Part shown: piece by piece, positions 8,089-17,063 of the stretch | Position numbering within the stretch: the stretch's first letter is position 1 | Layout: every line of letters starts with the position of its first letter | From: Bradyrhizobium sp. CSA207 | GTDB taxonomy: Bacteria > Pseudomonadota > Alphaproteobacteria > Rhizobiales > Xanthobacteraceae | Direction of reading: 5' to 3' | Length of the DNA: 64,000 nucleotides | Assembly: GCF_029051685.1 (NCBI RefSeq) | Contig: NZ_JAACFT010000026.1 | Coordinates: forward strand, 1 to 64,000 | The notes under the pieces: model-generated | Databases searched by the model: none | What the model saw: only the letters and a program-made list of their open reading frames with translations | What the model was told of the DNA's origin: nothing | Translations under genes and position numbers: made by a program

Positions 8089-9063
8089 ATGAAAGCCATC
8101 CTCTGCTCGCAATATTGCCAGCCCGATGATCTCGTCCTCACTGAGGTGCCGGATCCGGTGGCGGGGCCCGGCGAAGCCGTGATCGCGATCAAGGCGGCGG
8201 CGCTGAACTTCTTCGACATCCTGATGATTCAGGGCAAATACCAGGTCAAGCCGCCGTTCCCGTTCTCGCCGGCCGCGGAAGTCGCGGGCGTGATCGAGAG
8301 CATCGGCGCCGGCGTCACTGATCTGAAGGTCGGCGATCGCGTGGTGGCGTCCTGCGGCCATAACGGAGCGCGCGAAAAGATCGCGCTGCCGGCGGCATCG
8401 ATCGTGAAGATTCCGGATAATCTCGATTACGATCGTGCTGCGGGCATCATCATCATCTACGGCACCGCGCTGCATGCGCTGGAAGATCGCGCCAGCCCCA
8501 AGCCGGGCGAAACGCTTGCGGTGCTCGGCGCGGCCGGCGGCACTGGCCTCGCGGCTTGCGAGCTTGGCAAGCTGATGGGCCTGAAGGTGATCGCCTGCGC
8601 CTCGTCGGATGAGAAGCTTGAATTCGCCAAGGCGCATGGCGCCGAGCTCACGCTGAACTACGGCAAGGAAGATCTCAAGGAAGGACTGCGCAGGCTCACC
8701 GACGGCAAGGGTGTCAATATCATCTTCGATCCGGTCGGTGGTGCTTACGCCGAGCAGGCGTTGCGCTCGATCGCCTGGGAAGGCCGTTTCCTCGTGATCG
8801 GCTTTGCCGCCGGCGATATTCCCAAAATGCCGCTGAACCTCGCGCTGTTGAAGGGCTGTGACATCCGCGGCGTGTTCTGGGGCGCCTGGACGCGACTCAA
8901 CCCGGCGAAGAATCGCGCCAATCTCGAGAAGCTGGTGAAGTGGACCGCGGAAGGAAAAATCTCATCGCACGTTGATCGCACCTTCCCCTTGGCGCAGACC
9001 GCGGATGCGCTGAAGGTGCTCGCGGGGCGTCAGGCGATGGGCAAGGTGATTTTGCATCCGTGA
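8089..9063 (+). CDS. NADPH:quinone oxidoreductase family protein
   Basis: This is a 324-residue zinc-free medium-chain dehydrogenase/reductase. It has a GroES-like N-terminal domain and a Rossmann domain with the loop GAAGGTGLAA near residues 146-155, and it lacks the structural-zinc cysteines. Members reduce quinones or other activated carbonyls with NADPH, or act as crotonyl-CoA reductase relatives; the exact substrate is unknown. It is divergent from the dienoyl-CoA-reductase-like SDR, which fits a shared lipid or redox context but does not prove it. Confidence 0.85.
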   Translation: MKAILCSQYCQPDDLVLTEVPDPVAGPGEAVIAIKAAALNFFDILMIQGKYQVKPPFPFSPAAEVAGVIESIGAGVTDLKVGDRVVASCGHNGAREKIALPAASIVKIPDNLDYDRAAGIIIIYGTALHALEDRASPKPGETLAVLGAAGGTGLAACELGKLMGLKVIACASSDEKLEFAKAHGAELTLNYGKEDLKEGLRRLTDGKGVNIIFDPVGGAYAEQALRSIAWEGRFLVIGFAAGDIPKMPLNLALLKGCDIRGVFWGAWTRLNPAKNRANLEKLVKWTAEGKISSHVDRTFPLAQTADALKVLAGRQAMGKVILHP

Positions 9064-9451
9064 GGTGGGTGGCAGCGTTACGACGCTGCGCGCCACACGT
9101 GCAACTGTCGTCGTCCGGCTTGACCGGGCGACCCAGTATTCCAGAGACGACAGTAACTTGACCGATGGGCCGCGGCGTACTGGATGCCCGCCTTCGCGGG
9201 CATGACAGGCGGAGTGCGCGCCCAGCACGCATGGTAAACCCTCCATCAACCATTGCCGCCAAAATTGCGGTGCATTCCTCGCGTCGCCCCAATCAAACCT
9301 CAATATCTCCCGATTCGCACAAATCGCGGTCGCCTTTTGGGCTGATTCAAACTGCGATTTACCGGCTCCAGTTTGCGGGGAACTTCTGGACAACAACAAA
9401 AAGACTGAAGCCGAATGCCCCTGCGTTGCGTGAGGTATGGGGAGCATCACC
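9064..9451. other. Intergenic region with a family F repeat, otherwise no gene seen
   Basis: Positions 9109-9208 hold two inverse arms (CCGGCTTGACCGGGCGACCC and a hairpin ATGCCCGCcttcGCGGGCAT at 9184-9203). The rest (9210-9451) is somewhat more AT-rich and presumably carries the promoter of the downstream pair. I see no convincing -35/-10 and no reading frame with coding character. Confidence 0.5.
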
Positions 9452-10291
9452 ATGGAGACGACGGCGTACCGCCAGTCCAGGGAATCGAGGGCGTTCGATT
9501 CCGATCAAGCTGCATCACATTCGCACGTTGCGTCCTATGTCCGTGCGCGCGCCGCACGGGTCGATCTGTCACCGGACGATCCAATTCCACTATTCCTGTC
9601 CGATCCGCTCGGTGCGCCGGACCCACGCGAATATACCCCGCTGGGGTCGCGTCCCCGAGCCAGACTTGTCCGGCGCGTTGTCGCGGCCGTTCTCGCGGCA
9701 TCCACTCTGGTAATTCTGGCCGCGCTCTTTCAGTCCGACCTTCGCAGCATCTTCGCCGATGCCGGTGGCTCGGCGGGCGTCGCGCTGGACCAGGCGATGG
9801 CGTCGGCTAACGCGCCGGCCGTACCGCAGACCCCGCGCGAGGATCCAGCGCGCGCGACCGACACAAAGCTGGCGAGCGCTGACGCGCAGGATCTCCCTGC
9901 ACCGTCAACGCCGAGCCGCGAAGCGATCGCGACCGCCTATCAGACCGCGCTGCAAGCCCAGGCGCCCGCGCCGGTGGCGACACCGCCTGCGCCCCCTCCG
10001 CCCGCCAGAACGCTCGATGCCGACACGCTGGCCGGGCTGATGGCGCGTGCGAAGAGCCTGTTGGCGGTTGGCGATATCGTTGCGGCGCGCCTGCTGCTCG
10101 AACGCGCGGCCGATGCACAGGATGCGACGGCCGCGCTTCTGCTGGCGCAGACTTACGACCCGGCCGTCCTGGGCACCAGCGACGCGCGGCGCATCTCCGC
10201 TGACGCGACCGCCGCGCGCGACTGGTACCAAAAGGCCGCGACACTCGGATCGGCGGAGGCGCGGCAGCGCCTTGCCCAGCTTCAGAACTAG
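9452..10291 (+). CDS. Single-pass membrane protein with Sel1/TPR-like C-terminus
   Basis: The 279-residue protein has a charged N-terminal part (about 1-68), one hydrophobic segment (VVAAVLAASTLVILAALF, about 76-93), an Ala/Pro-rich linker, and a C-terminal part (about 190-279) resembling Sel1-type TPR helices (LLLERAADAQDATAALLLAQ; WYQKAATLGSAEARQRLAQL). Sel1 repeats mediate protein contacts. The start chosen is the ATG at 9452, preceded by GGGGAG at good spacing, rather than the ATG at 9437. The stop is 18 bases before the TAXI gene start, so the two are probably co-transcribed. Confidence 0.7.
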   Translation: METTAYRQSRESRAFDSDQAASHSHVASYVRARAARVDLSPDDPIPLFLSDPLGAPDPREYTPLGSRPRARLVRRVVAAVLAASTLVILAALFQSDLRSIFADAGGSAGVALDQAMASANAPAVPQTPREDPARATDTKLASADAQDLPAPSTPSREAIATAYQTALQAQAPAPVATPPAPPPPARTLDADTLAGLMARAKSLLAVGDIVAARLLLERAADAQDATAALLLAQTYDPAVLGTSDARRISADATAARDWYQKAATLGSAEARQRLAQLQN

Positions 10292-10309
10292 AACTCTTTA
10301 GGGGACATC

Positions 10310-11476
10310 ATGCGTAACGCTTTGGGAATGGCGCTTGCCGCCATCATGACCATCTGTGCCTTCGCGGCACGCGCCGAGCAGGCCGAATACGATCCAGCCA
10401 AAGTCTCGGACAGCCTGAAAGCCATCTTCCAGTTCGGCTCGACTTCGACCAAGCAGGCGCTGAACGCCAACACTGTCACGGTCATCACCGGCACGATCGG
10501 CGGCACCTATGTGCAATTCGGCGCCGACCTCGCCTCCGTGCTCGACGACGGCAACAAAATTCGTGTGCTGCCGGTTGTCGGCCGGGGCTCGGTGCAGAGC
10601 GTCGCCGACATCCTGTTCCTGCAAGGCGTCGATCTTGGCGTCGTGCGCGCCGACACGCTCGACTATCTCGAACGCAAAGGCTTCGCCAAGGACATCAAGC
10701 GGCAGTTCACTTATGTGTCCAAGCTCTACAACGAAGAGATGCAGGTGATCGCGCCGAAAGCGGTCGCGACCCTGAAGGATCTCGAAGGCAAGACGGTAAG
10801 CGTCGACCTGCCGAACGGGGGCACGTTCGTCACCGCGCTCACTGTGTTCGAGCGGCTCGGGATCAAGGCGAAATTCGTCTATGTCGAGCAGCGCATCGCG
10901 ATGGAGAAACTGAAGGCCGGCGAGATCGACGCCGTCATCGTGGTCGGCGGCAAACCGTACAAGTCTGTGTCGACCTTCGGCAATGACGGTCGCTTCCACC
11001 TCGCGCGCGTGGATTATGCAAAGCCGCTGCAGAGCGACTATCTGCCGGCGACGCTGACCGCCAAAGACTATCCGAACCTGATCAAGGACGGCGAGAGCGT
11101 GGATACCATCGCTGTGCCGGCGGTGCTCGCGGCCTACAATTGGGCGCCCAACACCGAGCGCTATCGCAAGCTTGCGCTGTTCGTGGATGCGTTCTTCACG
11201 AAATTCCCGACGCTGCAGAACCCGCCTTTCCATCCCAAGTGGAAGGAAGTCTCGCTCGCGGCACCCCTGACGGGCTGGAATAGATTGCCTGTGGCGCAAC
11301 AATGGCTCGACCGGCACGGCGTCGAGCCGGTGACGCAGCAGCGCTTCGAGGCGTTCCTGAAGCAGAGCCCAACGGCCGCAAAGGTGTCCGACGCGGACAA
11401 GGAAACGCTGTTCAAGCAATTCCAGGCGTGGGACGCGGAGAAGGCGCGGGCGCAGGCGGCTCCGGAACGGAAGTAG
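10310..11476 (+). CDS. TAXI-family TRAP solute-binding protein
   Basis: This 388-residue protein has a signal peptide (about 1-22, cut after AARA) and a TAXI-type periplasmic binding fold (TVITGTIGGTYVQFGADLAS, then DLGVVRADTL, then a second lobe). TAXI proteins normally feed a fused DctQM-type TRAP permease, but none is encoded within the window. The upstream partner is a membrane protein with Sel1-like repeats, so the pair may sense or chaperone rather than transport. Start: ATG preceded by AGGGGA. The ligand is unknown. Confidence 0.85.
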   Translation: MRNALGMALAAIMTICAFAARAEQAEYDPAKVSDSLKAIFQFGSTSTKQALNANTVTVITGTIGGTYVQFGADLASVLDDGNKIRVLPVVGRGSVQSVADILFLQGVDLGVVRADTLDYLERKGFAKDIKRQFTYVSKLYNEEMQVIAPKAVATLKDLEGKTVSVDLPNGGTFVTALTVFERLGIKAKFVYVEQRIAMEKLKAGEIDAVIVVGGKPYKSVSTFGNDGRFHLARVDYAKPLQSDYLPATLTAKDYPNLIKDGESVDTIAVPAVLAAYNWAPNTERYRKLALFVDAFFTKFPTLQNPPFHPKWKEVSLAAPLTGWNRLPVAQQWLDRHGVEPVTQQRFEAFLKQSPTAAKVSDADKETLFKQFQAWDAEKARAQAAPERK

Positions 11477-11527
11477 CGGGGAGTTGCGCCATGCGAGGGC
11501 TTCCTCTGCAGCCGTCGTGGCGGAGCA

Positions 11528-11905
11528 CTACGCCTCCGCCTCATCCACCCCACGCTTCAGCGCGGCGCGGGCGGCCTCGCGGTGTTCGGTCGTGATGTGG
11601 CTGGCGACCATGCGAACGGCAGTGGCGAGCACGGCGGCGTCGTCGGTGAAGCCGAGGATCGGCATCACGTCGGGGACGAAGTCGAACGGCAGGATGAAAT
11701 AGGCGATCGCGCCGAGCAATGATGCCTGGACATGGCGCGGCGTCGCTTTGTCGAAAGCGCAGTAGTAGGCCGCGACCAGATCTTCGGCGAACGGTAGATG
11801 CGCGGCGACGCGCTTCAGCTTGCGCCAGAAGCGGCGGCGCACGCTCTCCCGGTCTTCCGCAAGCCGATCGGTCGGCTCGAAGCCGACGCTGTGTTCGGCG
11901 GCCAT
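11528..11905 (-). CDS. YkvA/DUF1232 family membrane protein
   Basis: The protein has 125 residues and holds a DUF1232 segment with AIAYFILPFDFVPDVMPILG, a hydrophobic stretch with the family's P-x-D-x-x-P/D pattern, near residues 66-85. The function of DUF1232 proteins is unknown; they are small membrane-associated proteins found across bacteria. The gene converges on the TAXI gene with only about 50 bases between them and is followed upstream by the pterin dehydratase gene on the same strand. Confidence 0.82.
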   Translation of the reverse strand: MAAEHSVGFEPTDRLAEDRESVRRRFWRKLKRVAAHLPFAEDLVAAYYCAFDKATPRHVQASLLGAIAYFILPFDFVPDVMPILGFTDDAAVLATAVRMVASHITTEHREAARAALKRGVDEAEA

Positions 11906-11995
11906 GCTTCAAAACTCCCCGTTCAGCCAGAGGCGGCAGATCGTCCCATCCGGTGCTGATCACAACATGGGGATGCGGCCGATCGCTGCAAGACG

Positions 11996-12322
11996 TCAGC
12001 CTGGTGTCAGCTTGGCGATGGCGTTCATCGCCTTGGCGAGCTCGATGTCGAGCCCCGTCACGCCGCCAGCGTCATGGGTGGAAAGCACCACCTCGACGGT
12101 CTTGTAGACGTTGCGCCATTCGGGGTGGTGATCGAGCTTCTCGGCGACCAGCGCCGCGCGGGTCATGAAACCGAAAGCCTCGTTGAAATCCTTGAAGACA
12201 AAGGTCTTCCCGATGGCTTCGCGGCCTTGAAGCCCGCCTTGAAGCCCGCCTTGGACCTCGGTCCAGCCGGCTATGCCGCCCAGTGCCTGCTTGCGCGCCT
12301 CCGCCGTCAGCCGCTCTGCCAT
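11996..12322 (-). CDS. phhB: 4a-hydroxytetrahydrobiopterin dehydratase
   Basis: This small cytosolic enzyme (108 residues) dehydrates pterin-4a-carbinolamine. It recycles the cofactor of phenylalanine hydroxylase and related enzymes, and can also moonlight as a transcription cofactor in animals. The active-site signature is visible as EKLDHHPEWRNVY followed by LSTHDAGG. A perfect 12-bp tandem duplication (12225-12248) adds a repeated Gly-Gly-Leu-Gln unit in a surface region near residue 25. No phenylalanine hydroxylase gene is nearby. Confidence 0.92.
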   Translation of the reverse strand: MAERLTAEARKQALGGIAGWTEVQGGLQGGLQGREAIGKTFVFKDFNEAFGFMTRAALVAEKLDHHPEWRNVYKTVEVVLSTHDAGGVTGLDIELAKAMNAIAKLTPG

Positions 12323-12472
12323 GATCGCCTCCGTCGTTCAGGGAACTTTACCTTAACACCGCTCTGGCGGTCCGGTTCATACGGCATTTCGTCCATCCGC
12401 TAACCATGACGGAGATGTAACCCCGCGGCACAAGAAATTTGCTACACTTGCCGGCGTAAATCGCTGGCCAAG

Positions 12473-13918
12473 ATGAAACTGAGCCTCAAGCGCCTGTTTG
12501 GGAGATCGATGACCGGGGGATTGGACCTGGCCGAAACGCCCTCTCCGCCTTCGCCGCGATCCGCGGCGCGGAGGACGGCACTCGTGACTCTCGCGCTCGT
12601 GCTTGCGATCGTCGGCGCGCTCGTCGGTGGCTATTATTTCGCGATGCGGCCGGTGATACTCAAGGTCGCGGTCGGGCCCGCCAACAGCGATGACGTCAAG
12701 GTCGTGCAGGCGCTGACCCAGGCCTTCGCGCAGAACAAGAGCTATGTGCGGCTGCGTCCGATCCAGACCGACGGCGCCACCGCGAGCGCCGCATTGCTGG
12801 CGGAGGGCAAGGCCGATCTCGCCATCGTCCGCGGCGATCTCGACGTGCCGAAGAACGCGCAGGCCGTTGCGACCCTGCGTAAGAACGTCGTGGTGCTGTG
12901 GTCGGTGTCCGGCAAGGGCAGGAAGAAGGGCGCCAAGATCACCAAGATCGCGCAGCTCGCCGGCCATCGCGTCGGCGTGGTCGGCCGCACCCAGGCCAAT
13001 GTCAACCTGCTCAAGGTGGTCCTCCAGCAATACGGTGTCGATCCCGCCAAGGTCGAGATCGTGCAATTCCCGGCCAACGAAGCCGCCGAGGCGATCCGCA
13101 CCCAGAAGGTCGACGCCTATCTCGCCGCAGGTCCGGTCAACAGCAAGATCACGGCGGAAGCAATTGCGGCCTCCACAAAGGATGTCGGCACGCCGACCTT
13201 TCTCGCAATCGATTCCGCCGATGCGATTGCTCAGAACCATCCGGTCTATGAAGCGGCCGAAATTCCCGCCGGCACCTATGGCGGCTCGCCCGATCGCCCC
13301 GACGACGAGGTCAAGACCATCAGCTTCTCGCATCACATTGTGGCGCGCAAAGCCTTGTCGGAGACCACTGTCGCGGCGTTCACGCGTCAGCTTTTCGCGG
13401 TGCGCCAGCAGCTGGTGACGGAGTTCCCGCTCGCCGCCAAGATCGAAACACCCGACACCGACAAGGATGCGGTGATCCCCGTTCATCCCGGTGCCGCTGC
13501 CTTCGTCGACGGCGAGGAAAAGACCTTCCTGGACAAGTACAGCGATTACATCTGGTGGAGCCTGATGGCGCTCTCGGCCATGGGCTCGCTCGGCGCATGG
13601 TTCGCCGGCTACCTGAAAAAGGATGAGCGCAATACCAACAGCCATCTGCGCGAACGGCTTTTCGACATGATCGCCGTGGCGCGGAAGAGCGAAACGACCG
13701 AAGAGCTGGATCAGATGCAGACGGAGGCCGACGAGATCCTGCGCGATACGCTGCACTGCTTCGATCACGGCGCAATCGAGGAAAGCGCGCTGACCGCCTT
13801 CAACATCGTGCTCGAACAGTTCCACGCCGCGGTCGCCGATCGCAAGGCGGTGCTGTTCAGCCTGCCGCAGAACCTGCAACGCGCCGGCGCGCAATTCCGG
13901 GCCGCCGGCAACGCGTAA
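12473..13918 (+). CDS. Membrane-anchored TAXI-family binding protein
   Basis: The 481-residue protein starts with a basic cytoplasmic stretch and a membrane anchor (LVTLALVLAIVGALVGGYYF, about 40-60). A TAXI-type binding domain follows (about 63-345, with ILKVAVGPANSDDVKVVQAL). A second hydrophobic segment (YIWWSLMALSAMGSLGAWFAG, about 360-380) leads to a roughly 100-residue helical cytoplasmic tail. This two-anchor layout differs from a soluble TRAP binding protein and suggests a receptor or scaffold; that is inference. There is no TRAP permease nearby. Confidence 0.8.
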   Translation: MKLSLKRLFGRSMTGGLDLAETPSPPSPRSAARRTALVTLALVLAIVGALVGGYYFAMRPVILKVAVGPANSDDVKVVQALTQAFAQNKSYVRLRPIQTDGATASAALLAEGKADLAIVRGDLDVPKNAQAVATLRKNVVVLWSVSGKGRKKGAKITKIAQLAGHRVGVVGRTQANVNLLKVVLQQYGVDPAKVEIVQFPANEAAEAIRTQKVDAYLAAGPVNSKITAEAIAASTKDVGTPTFLAIDSADAIAQNHPVYEAAEIPAGTYGGSPDRPDDEVKTISFSHHIVARKALSETTVAAFTRQLFAVRQQLVTEFPLAAKIETPDTDKDAVIPVHPGAAAFVDGEEKTFLDKYSDYIWWSLMALSAMGSLGAWFAGYLKKDERNTNSHLRERLFDMIAVARKSETTEELDQMQTEADEILRDTLHCFDHGAIEESALTAFNIVLEQFHAAVADRKAVLFSLPQNLQRAGAQFRAAGNA

Positions 13919-13937
13919 TGTAGCTGCGATAGAGGAC

Positions 13938-14068
13938 CCTCATGGTGAGGAGCGCGGAACGCGCGTCTCCGGACGATGCTTGCATCGCCGGGCGAACCAT
14001 GCAGGCCCGTCTCTCGCCCGGGGCCATCCTTCGAGACGCCCGCTTGCCGCGGGCTCCTCAGGATGAGG
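13938..14068. repeat. Family B inverted repeat pair, copy 2
   Basis: The arms CCTCATGGTGAGGAGCGCGG and GCGGGCTCCTCAGGATGAGG are inverted, with CGTCTC and GAGACG inside. The copy fills most of the gap between the TAXI and phoD-like genes. Confidence 0.75.
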
Positions 14069-14197
14069 ATCAGGGGACGCAATCGAACGATCGCTTGCGC
14101 GTTATTGCTGCGTCACATTGTCTCGATATAGCGTCTGGCTTCATCGTGAAGGCTTGCGCCTCGCCAGCCGTCCAACGCGATATCGGGGCCATCTCCC

Positions 14198-15739
14198 ATG
14201 AAGCTCAAATTCTCCCGCCGCCGTTTCCTCGCCACCAGCGCCGGTGCGCTCGGTGCGATCGCGATGCCTCGACTGTCGCGCGCGGCCGACCGGCCGCTGG
14301 TGACCCATGGCGTGCAGTCCGGCGACGTCACTGTCGATGGCGGCGTGGTCTGGGCGCGTGCCGACCGTCCCTCGCAGATGCTGGTCGAGGTGGCGACGAC
14401 GGAGTCGTTCAAGGACGCCCATGCGCTGCCGCCGGTCGCAGCAATGCCCGAGAGCGACTTCACGGCGAAGATGCTGATCGAGAATCTTCCCAGCGGACAG
14501 GACATCTTCTACCGCGTCCGCTTCCGCGATCTCTCGCATACCGCAATCGAGGGCGAGCCGGTGGTTGGCCGCTTCCGCACCGCGCCGGGCGATCGCCGCG
14601 ACGTCAGCTTCGTCTGGGGCGGCGATGTCGCCGGCCAGGGCTGGGGCATCAATCCGGATGACGGCGGCATGTTCACCTTCTCCGCGATGCGCAAGCACCG
14701 TCCGGATTTCTTCCTGCATTCCGGCGACACGATCTATGCCGACGGCCCGATCGCATCCGAGGTGAAGCTCGCCGACGGCAAGATCTGGAAGAACGTCACG
14801 ATCCCCGAGAAGGCCAAGGTCGCCGAGACGCTGGACGAGTACCGTGCCGCGCACAAATACAATCTCACCGACGACAATGTCCGTGCCTTCAATGCCGAGG
14901 TGCCGATCTTCGTGCAGTGGGACGATCACGAGGTGACCAATAACTGGTCGCTGTCGAAGGAGCTGCCGGCGACCTACAAGGAGCGTGACATCATGCTGCT
15001 CGCGGCCCGCGCAGGCCGCGCCTTCCACGAGATGTATCCGATGCGCGAGAGCATCAATGAGCCGGGCCGGGTCTATCGGCAGATTTCGTACGGCCCGCAT
15101 CTCGACGTGTTCGTGCTCGACGAACGCAGCTATCGCGGCCCGAACGGCGCCAATCTCGACACCGCTTACGGTCCCGCCAGCTACTTCCTCGGCCCCGACC
15201 AGATCGCCTGGCTCAAGCGCGGCCTGCTCAACTCGCGCGCCACCTGGAAGGTGATCGCCTCCGACATGCCGCTCAGCCTGATCGTATCCGACACGCCGAA
15301 AGGCGGTTCGGAGGCCTTTGCGCAAGGCGACGGTCCGGTACGCGGCCGCGAATTCGAGATCGCCGACATCCTGCGCTTCATCAAGATGGCGCCGATCAGC
15401 AACACGGTGTGGCTGACCGCGGACGTGCATTACGCCGCTGCGCATTATTACGATCCGAACAAGGCGCAATTCCAGGATTTCGAGCCGTTCTGGGAATTCG
15501 TCTCGGGCCCGCTGCACGCGGGCACTTTCGGTCCGAATGCGCTCGACAACACTTTTGGACCGGAGGTGCGCTTCATCAAGGCGCCGGGGAAGGACAGCCA
15601 GAACCTGCCGCCATCCGCCGGCATGCAGTTCTTCGGTCACGTCAAGATCGACGGCGCCTCCGGCCAGATGACGGTGACCTTGCGCGACCGTGCCGATGTT
15701 GCGCTGTGGTCGACCACGCTGGATCCCAAGCTCGCTTGA
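14198..15739 (+). CDS. phoD: PhoD-family alkaline phosphatase/phosphodiesterase
   Basis: This 513-residue protein has a Tat signal (SRRRFLATSAGALGA, residues 6-20), so it is exported folded. A PhoD N-terminal domain follows (about 35-130), then the metallophosphatase core (VWGGDVAGQG, FFLHSGDTIYADGP, WDDHEVTNNW and TADVHYAAAHYY), which supplies the metal ligands. PhoD enzymes hydrolyse phosphomonoesters and phosphodiesters in the periplasm and use Ca2+ and Fe3+. No clear Pho box was identified upstream, where a repeat pair lies. Confidence 0.92.
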   Translation: MKLKFSRRRFLATSAGALGAIAMPRLSRAADRPLVTHGVQSGDVTVDGGVVWARADRPSQMLVEVATTESFKDAHALPPVAAMPESDFTAKMLIENLPSGQDIFYRVRFRDLSHTAIEGEPVVGRFRTAPGDRRDVSFVWGGDVAGQGWGINPDDGGMFTFSAMRKHRPDFFLHSGDTIYADGPIASEVKLADGKIWKNVTIPEKAKVAETLDEYRAAHKYNLTDDNVRAFNAEVPIFVQWDDHEVTNNWSLSKELPATYKERDIMLLAARAGRAFHEMYPMRESINEPGRVYRQISYGPHLDVFVLDERSYRGPNGANLDTAYGPASYFLGPDQIAWLKRGLLNSRATWKVIASDMPLSLIVSDTPKGGSEAFAQGDGPVRGREFEIADILRFIKMAPISNTVWLTADVHYAAAHYYDPNKAQFQDFEPFWEFVSGPLHAGTFGPNALDNTFGPEVRFIKAPGKDSQNLPPSAGMQFFGHVKIDGASGQMTVTLRDRADVALWSTTLDPKLA

Positions 15740-15745
15740 CCGGCT

Positions 15746-16144
15746 TCAGGCGCCGCGCGACCGTAGCGCGGCCTCGAGCGCCTCACTCGAGCATGGCTTT
15801 TGCAAGCGCGGCCGGTTGACGAAATCGGACGCGATCCGTGTCTCGGCGCCGTAGCCGGTGACGAAGATGAAGGGAATTTTCAGCGCCGCCAGCCGCTCGG
15901 CGATCGCAAAGCTGTTCTCGCGGTTCAGTTCGACGTCGAGCAGGGCGAAATCAGGGGGCCGCGCCGCGATCGCCGCCAGCGCCTGCGCCACCGAGCCCAC
16001 CGTGCGCACGCTCTTCACGCCAAATCCGTGCAGGCGATCCTCGAAGTCGATCGCGATGATCGGATCGTCCTCGACGATCAGGACATCGGCAGGACCATCG
16101 GAGCCGTCGGGTAAAGCGGGAGCCATGATCGCATCTTGGAGCAT
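15746..16144 (-). CDS. Single-domain response regulator
   Basis: This 132-residue CheY-like receiver has no output domain. The acidic pair is in VLIVEDDPIIAIDF, the phospho-acceptor Asp is in ALLDVELNRENS, the conserved Thr is in FIFVTGYG, and the Lys is in LQKPCSSEAL. It ends six bases past the phoD-like stop on the opposite strand. Upstream it is divergent from a CRP-family regulator. Single-domain receivers of this type in Rhizobiales often work with HWE/HisKA2 kinases; no kinase is encoded nearby. The start could be the ATG at 16144 or the one six codons in. Confidence 0.85.
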   Translation of the reverse strand: MLQDAIMAPALPDGSDGPADVLIVEDDPIIAIDFEDRLHGFGVKSVRTVGSVAQALAAIAARPPDFALLDVELNRENSFAIAERLAALKIPFIFVTGYGAETRIASDFVNRPRLQKPCSSEALEAALRSRGA

Positions 16145-16286
16145 GAGGTTTCTCGGATCAGGACCCAGCGCAGCGGAGGGTTCCTGGAACGAAACCCATC
16201 ACAACACAGTTCTTCCGTCTGTCCACTCGTGCACACAGGATCTGGACGGAACTCGCTAATGTGGAGGGGCGGATGAGGAGTTCACG

Positions 16287-17063
16287 ATGGACGCGCGTAC
16301 CAGCAAGGCAATCGAGGTCAGCAGCCGGCCGACCAACAATCTGCTGCGGCGCCTGAGTCAGGCAGACTACGCGCTGCTTGCACCGCATATCAGTGTCGAA
16401 AACACCGCGGCGAACGAACTGCTCTACAATCCCGGCGACGACGTCCAGGTCGTCCATTTTCCCTGCGGACCGGCGCTTGCCACCTTCCTCGTTCCCAATG
16501 AGGACGGCCGCGACGTCGAGACCATTCTGGTCGGCCGCGAAGGCGCGGTGGGTGGCATCGTCAGCGAGGGATATCTGCCGGCTTATACCCGCATCTGCGT
16601 GAAATTCGGCGGGCCGTTTGCGCGCATTCACGTCGGCAAGCTGGAAGCGGCAAAGCAGCGTTCGGTCTCGTTGCGGAACATCTTCGCCCGCTACGCCGAC
16701 TGCATGCTGGCGCAGATCTTCCAGTCGACCGCCTGCAATGCCACCCATTCGATCGAGCGGCGCACGGCCAAATGGATCCTGGCGGCGATGGAGCGGACCG
16801 GTGACGAGAGCAGCGTGCCGCTGACGCATGAGCAGCTTGCGACATTGCTCGGCGTCGGCCGCAGCTATGCGAGCCGCGTGCTGCAATCATTCAAGGCGGA
16901 AGGCATCCTCGAAACGCGGCGCGGCTCGATCCTGGTCCGTAACCGCGACGGCCTGCGGCTGCGCGCCTGCCTGTGCAACGACGCCGTGAAGATGCATTTC
17001 GAGGAGGTGCTGCGCGGGGTCTATCCGACCAAGGAGGCGGACGTCGGCTCGGCGCAGGGCTGA
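16287..17063 (+). CDS. Crp/Fnr-family transcriptional regulator
   Basis: The 258-residue protein has an N-terminal cyclic-nucleotide-binding-like domain (about 30-150) and a C-terminal winged helix (about 165-235), with the recognition region LTHEQLATLLGVGRSYASRV. The N-terminal four-cysteine cluster of FNR is absent, so it is not a classical oxygen sensor. The CSIERR-type motif (THSIERRTAKWILAAM) precedes the HTH. GAGGAG sits just before the ATG at 16287. It is divergent from a single-domain response regulator across 142 bases, which suggests shared control. Confidence 0.87.
   Translation: MDARTSKAIEVSSRPTNNLLRRLSQADYALLAPHISVENTAANELLYNPGDDVQVVHFPCGPALATFLVPNEDGRDVETILVGREGAVGGIVSEGYLPAYTRICVKFGGPFARIHVGKLEAAKQRSVSLRNIFARYADCMLAQIFQSTACNATHSIERRTAKWILAAMERTGDESSVPLTHEQLATLLGVGRSYASRVLQSFKAEGILETRRGSILVRNRDGLRLRACLCNDAVKMHFEEVLRGVYPTKEADVGSAQG

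Noticed and set aside
12377..13894. 505-residue minus-strand frame opposite the anchored TAXI gene
   Set aside because: Low-complexity shadow composition. The plus strand has the TAXI domain and two membrane helices.
9452..17063. Possibility that the TAXI/DUF1232/phhB/PhoD region is a transferred island
   Set aside because: Base composition and codon use look like the flanking genes, there are no integrase or insertion-sequence genes, and no flanking direct repeats were seen.
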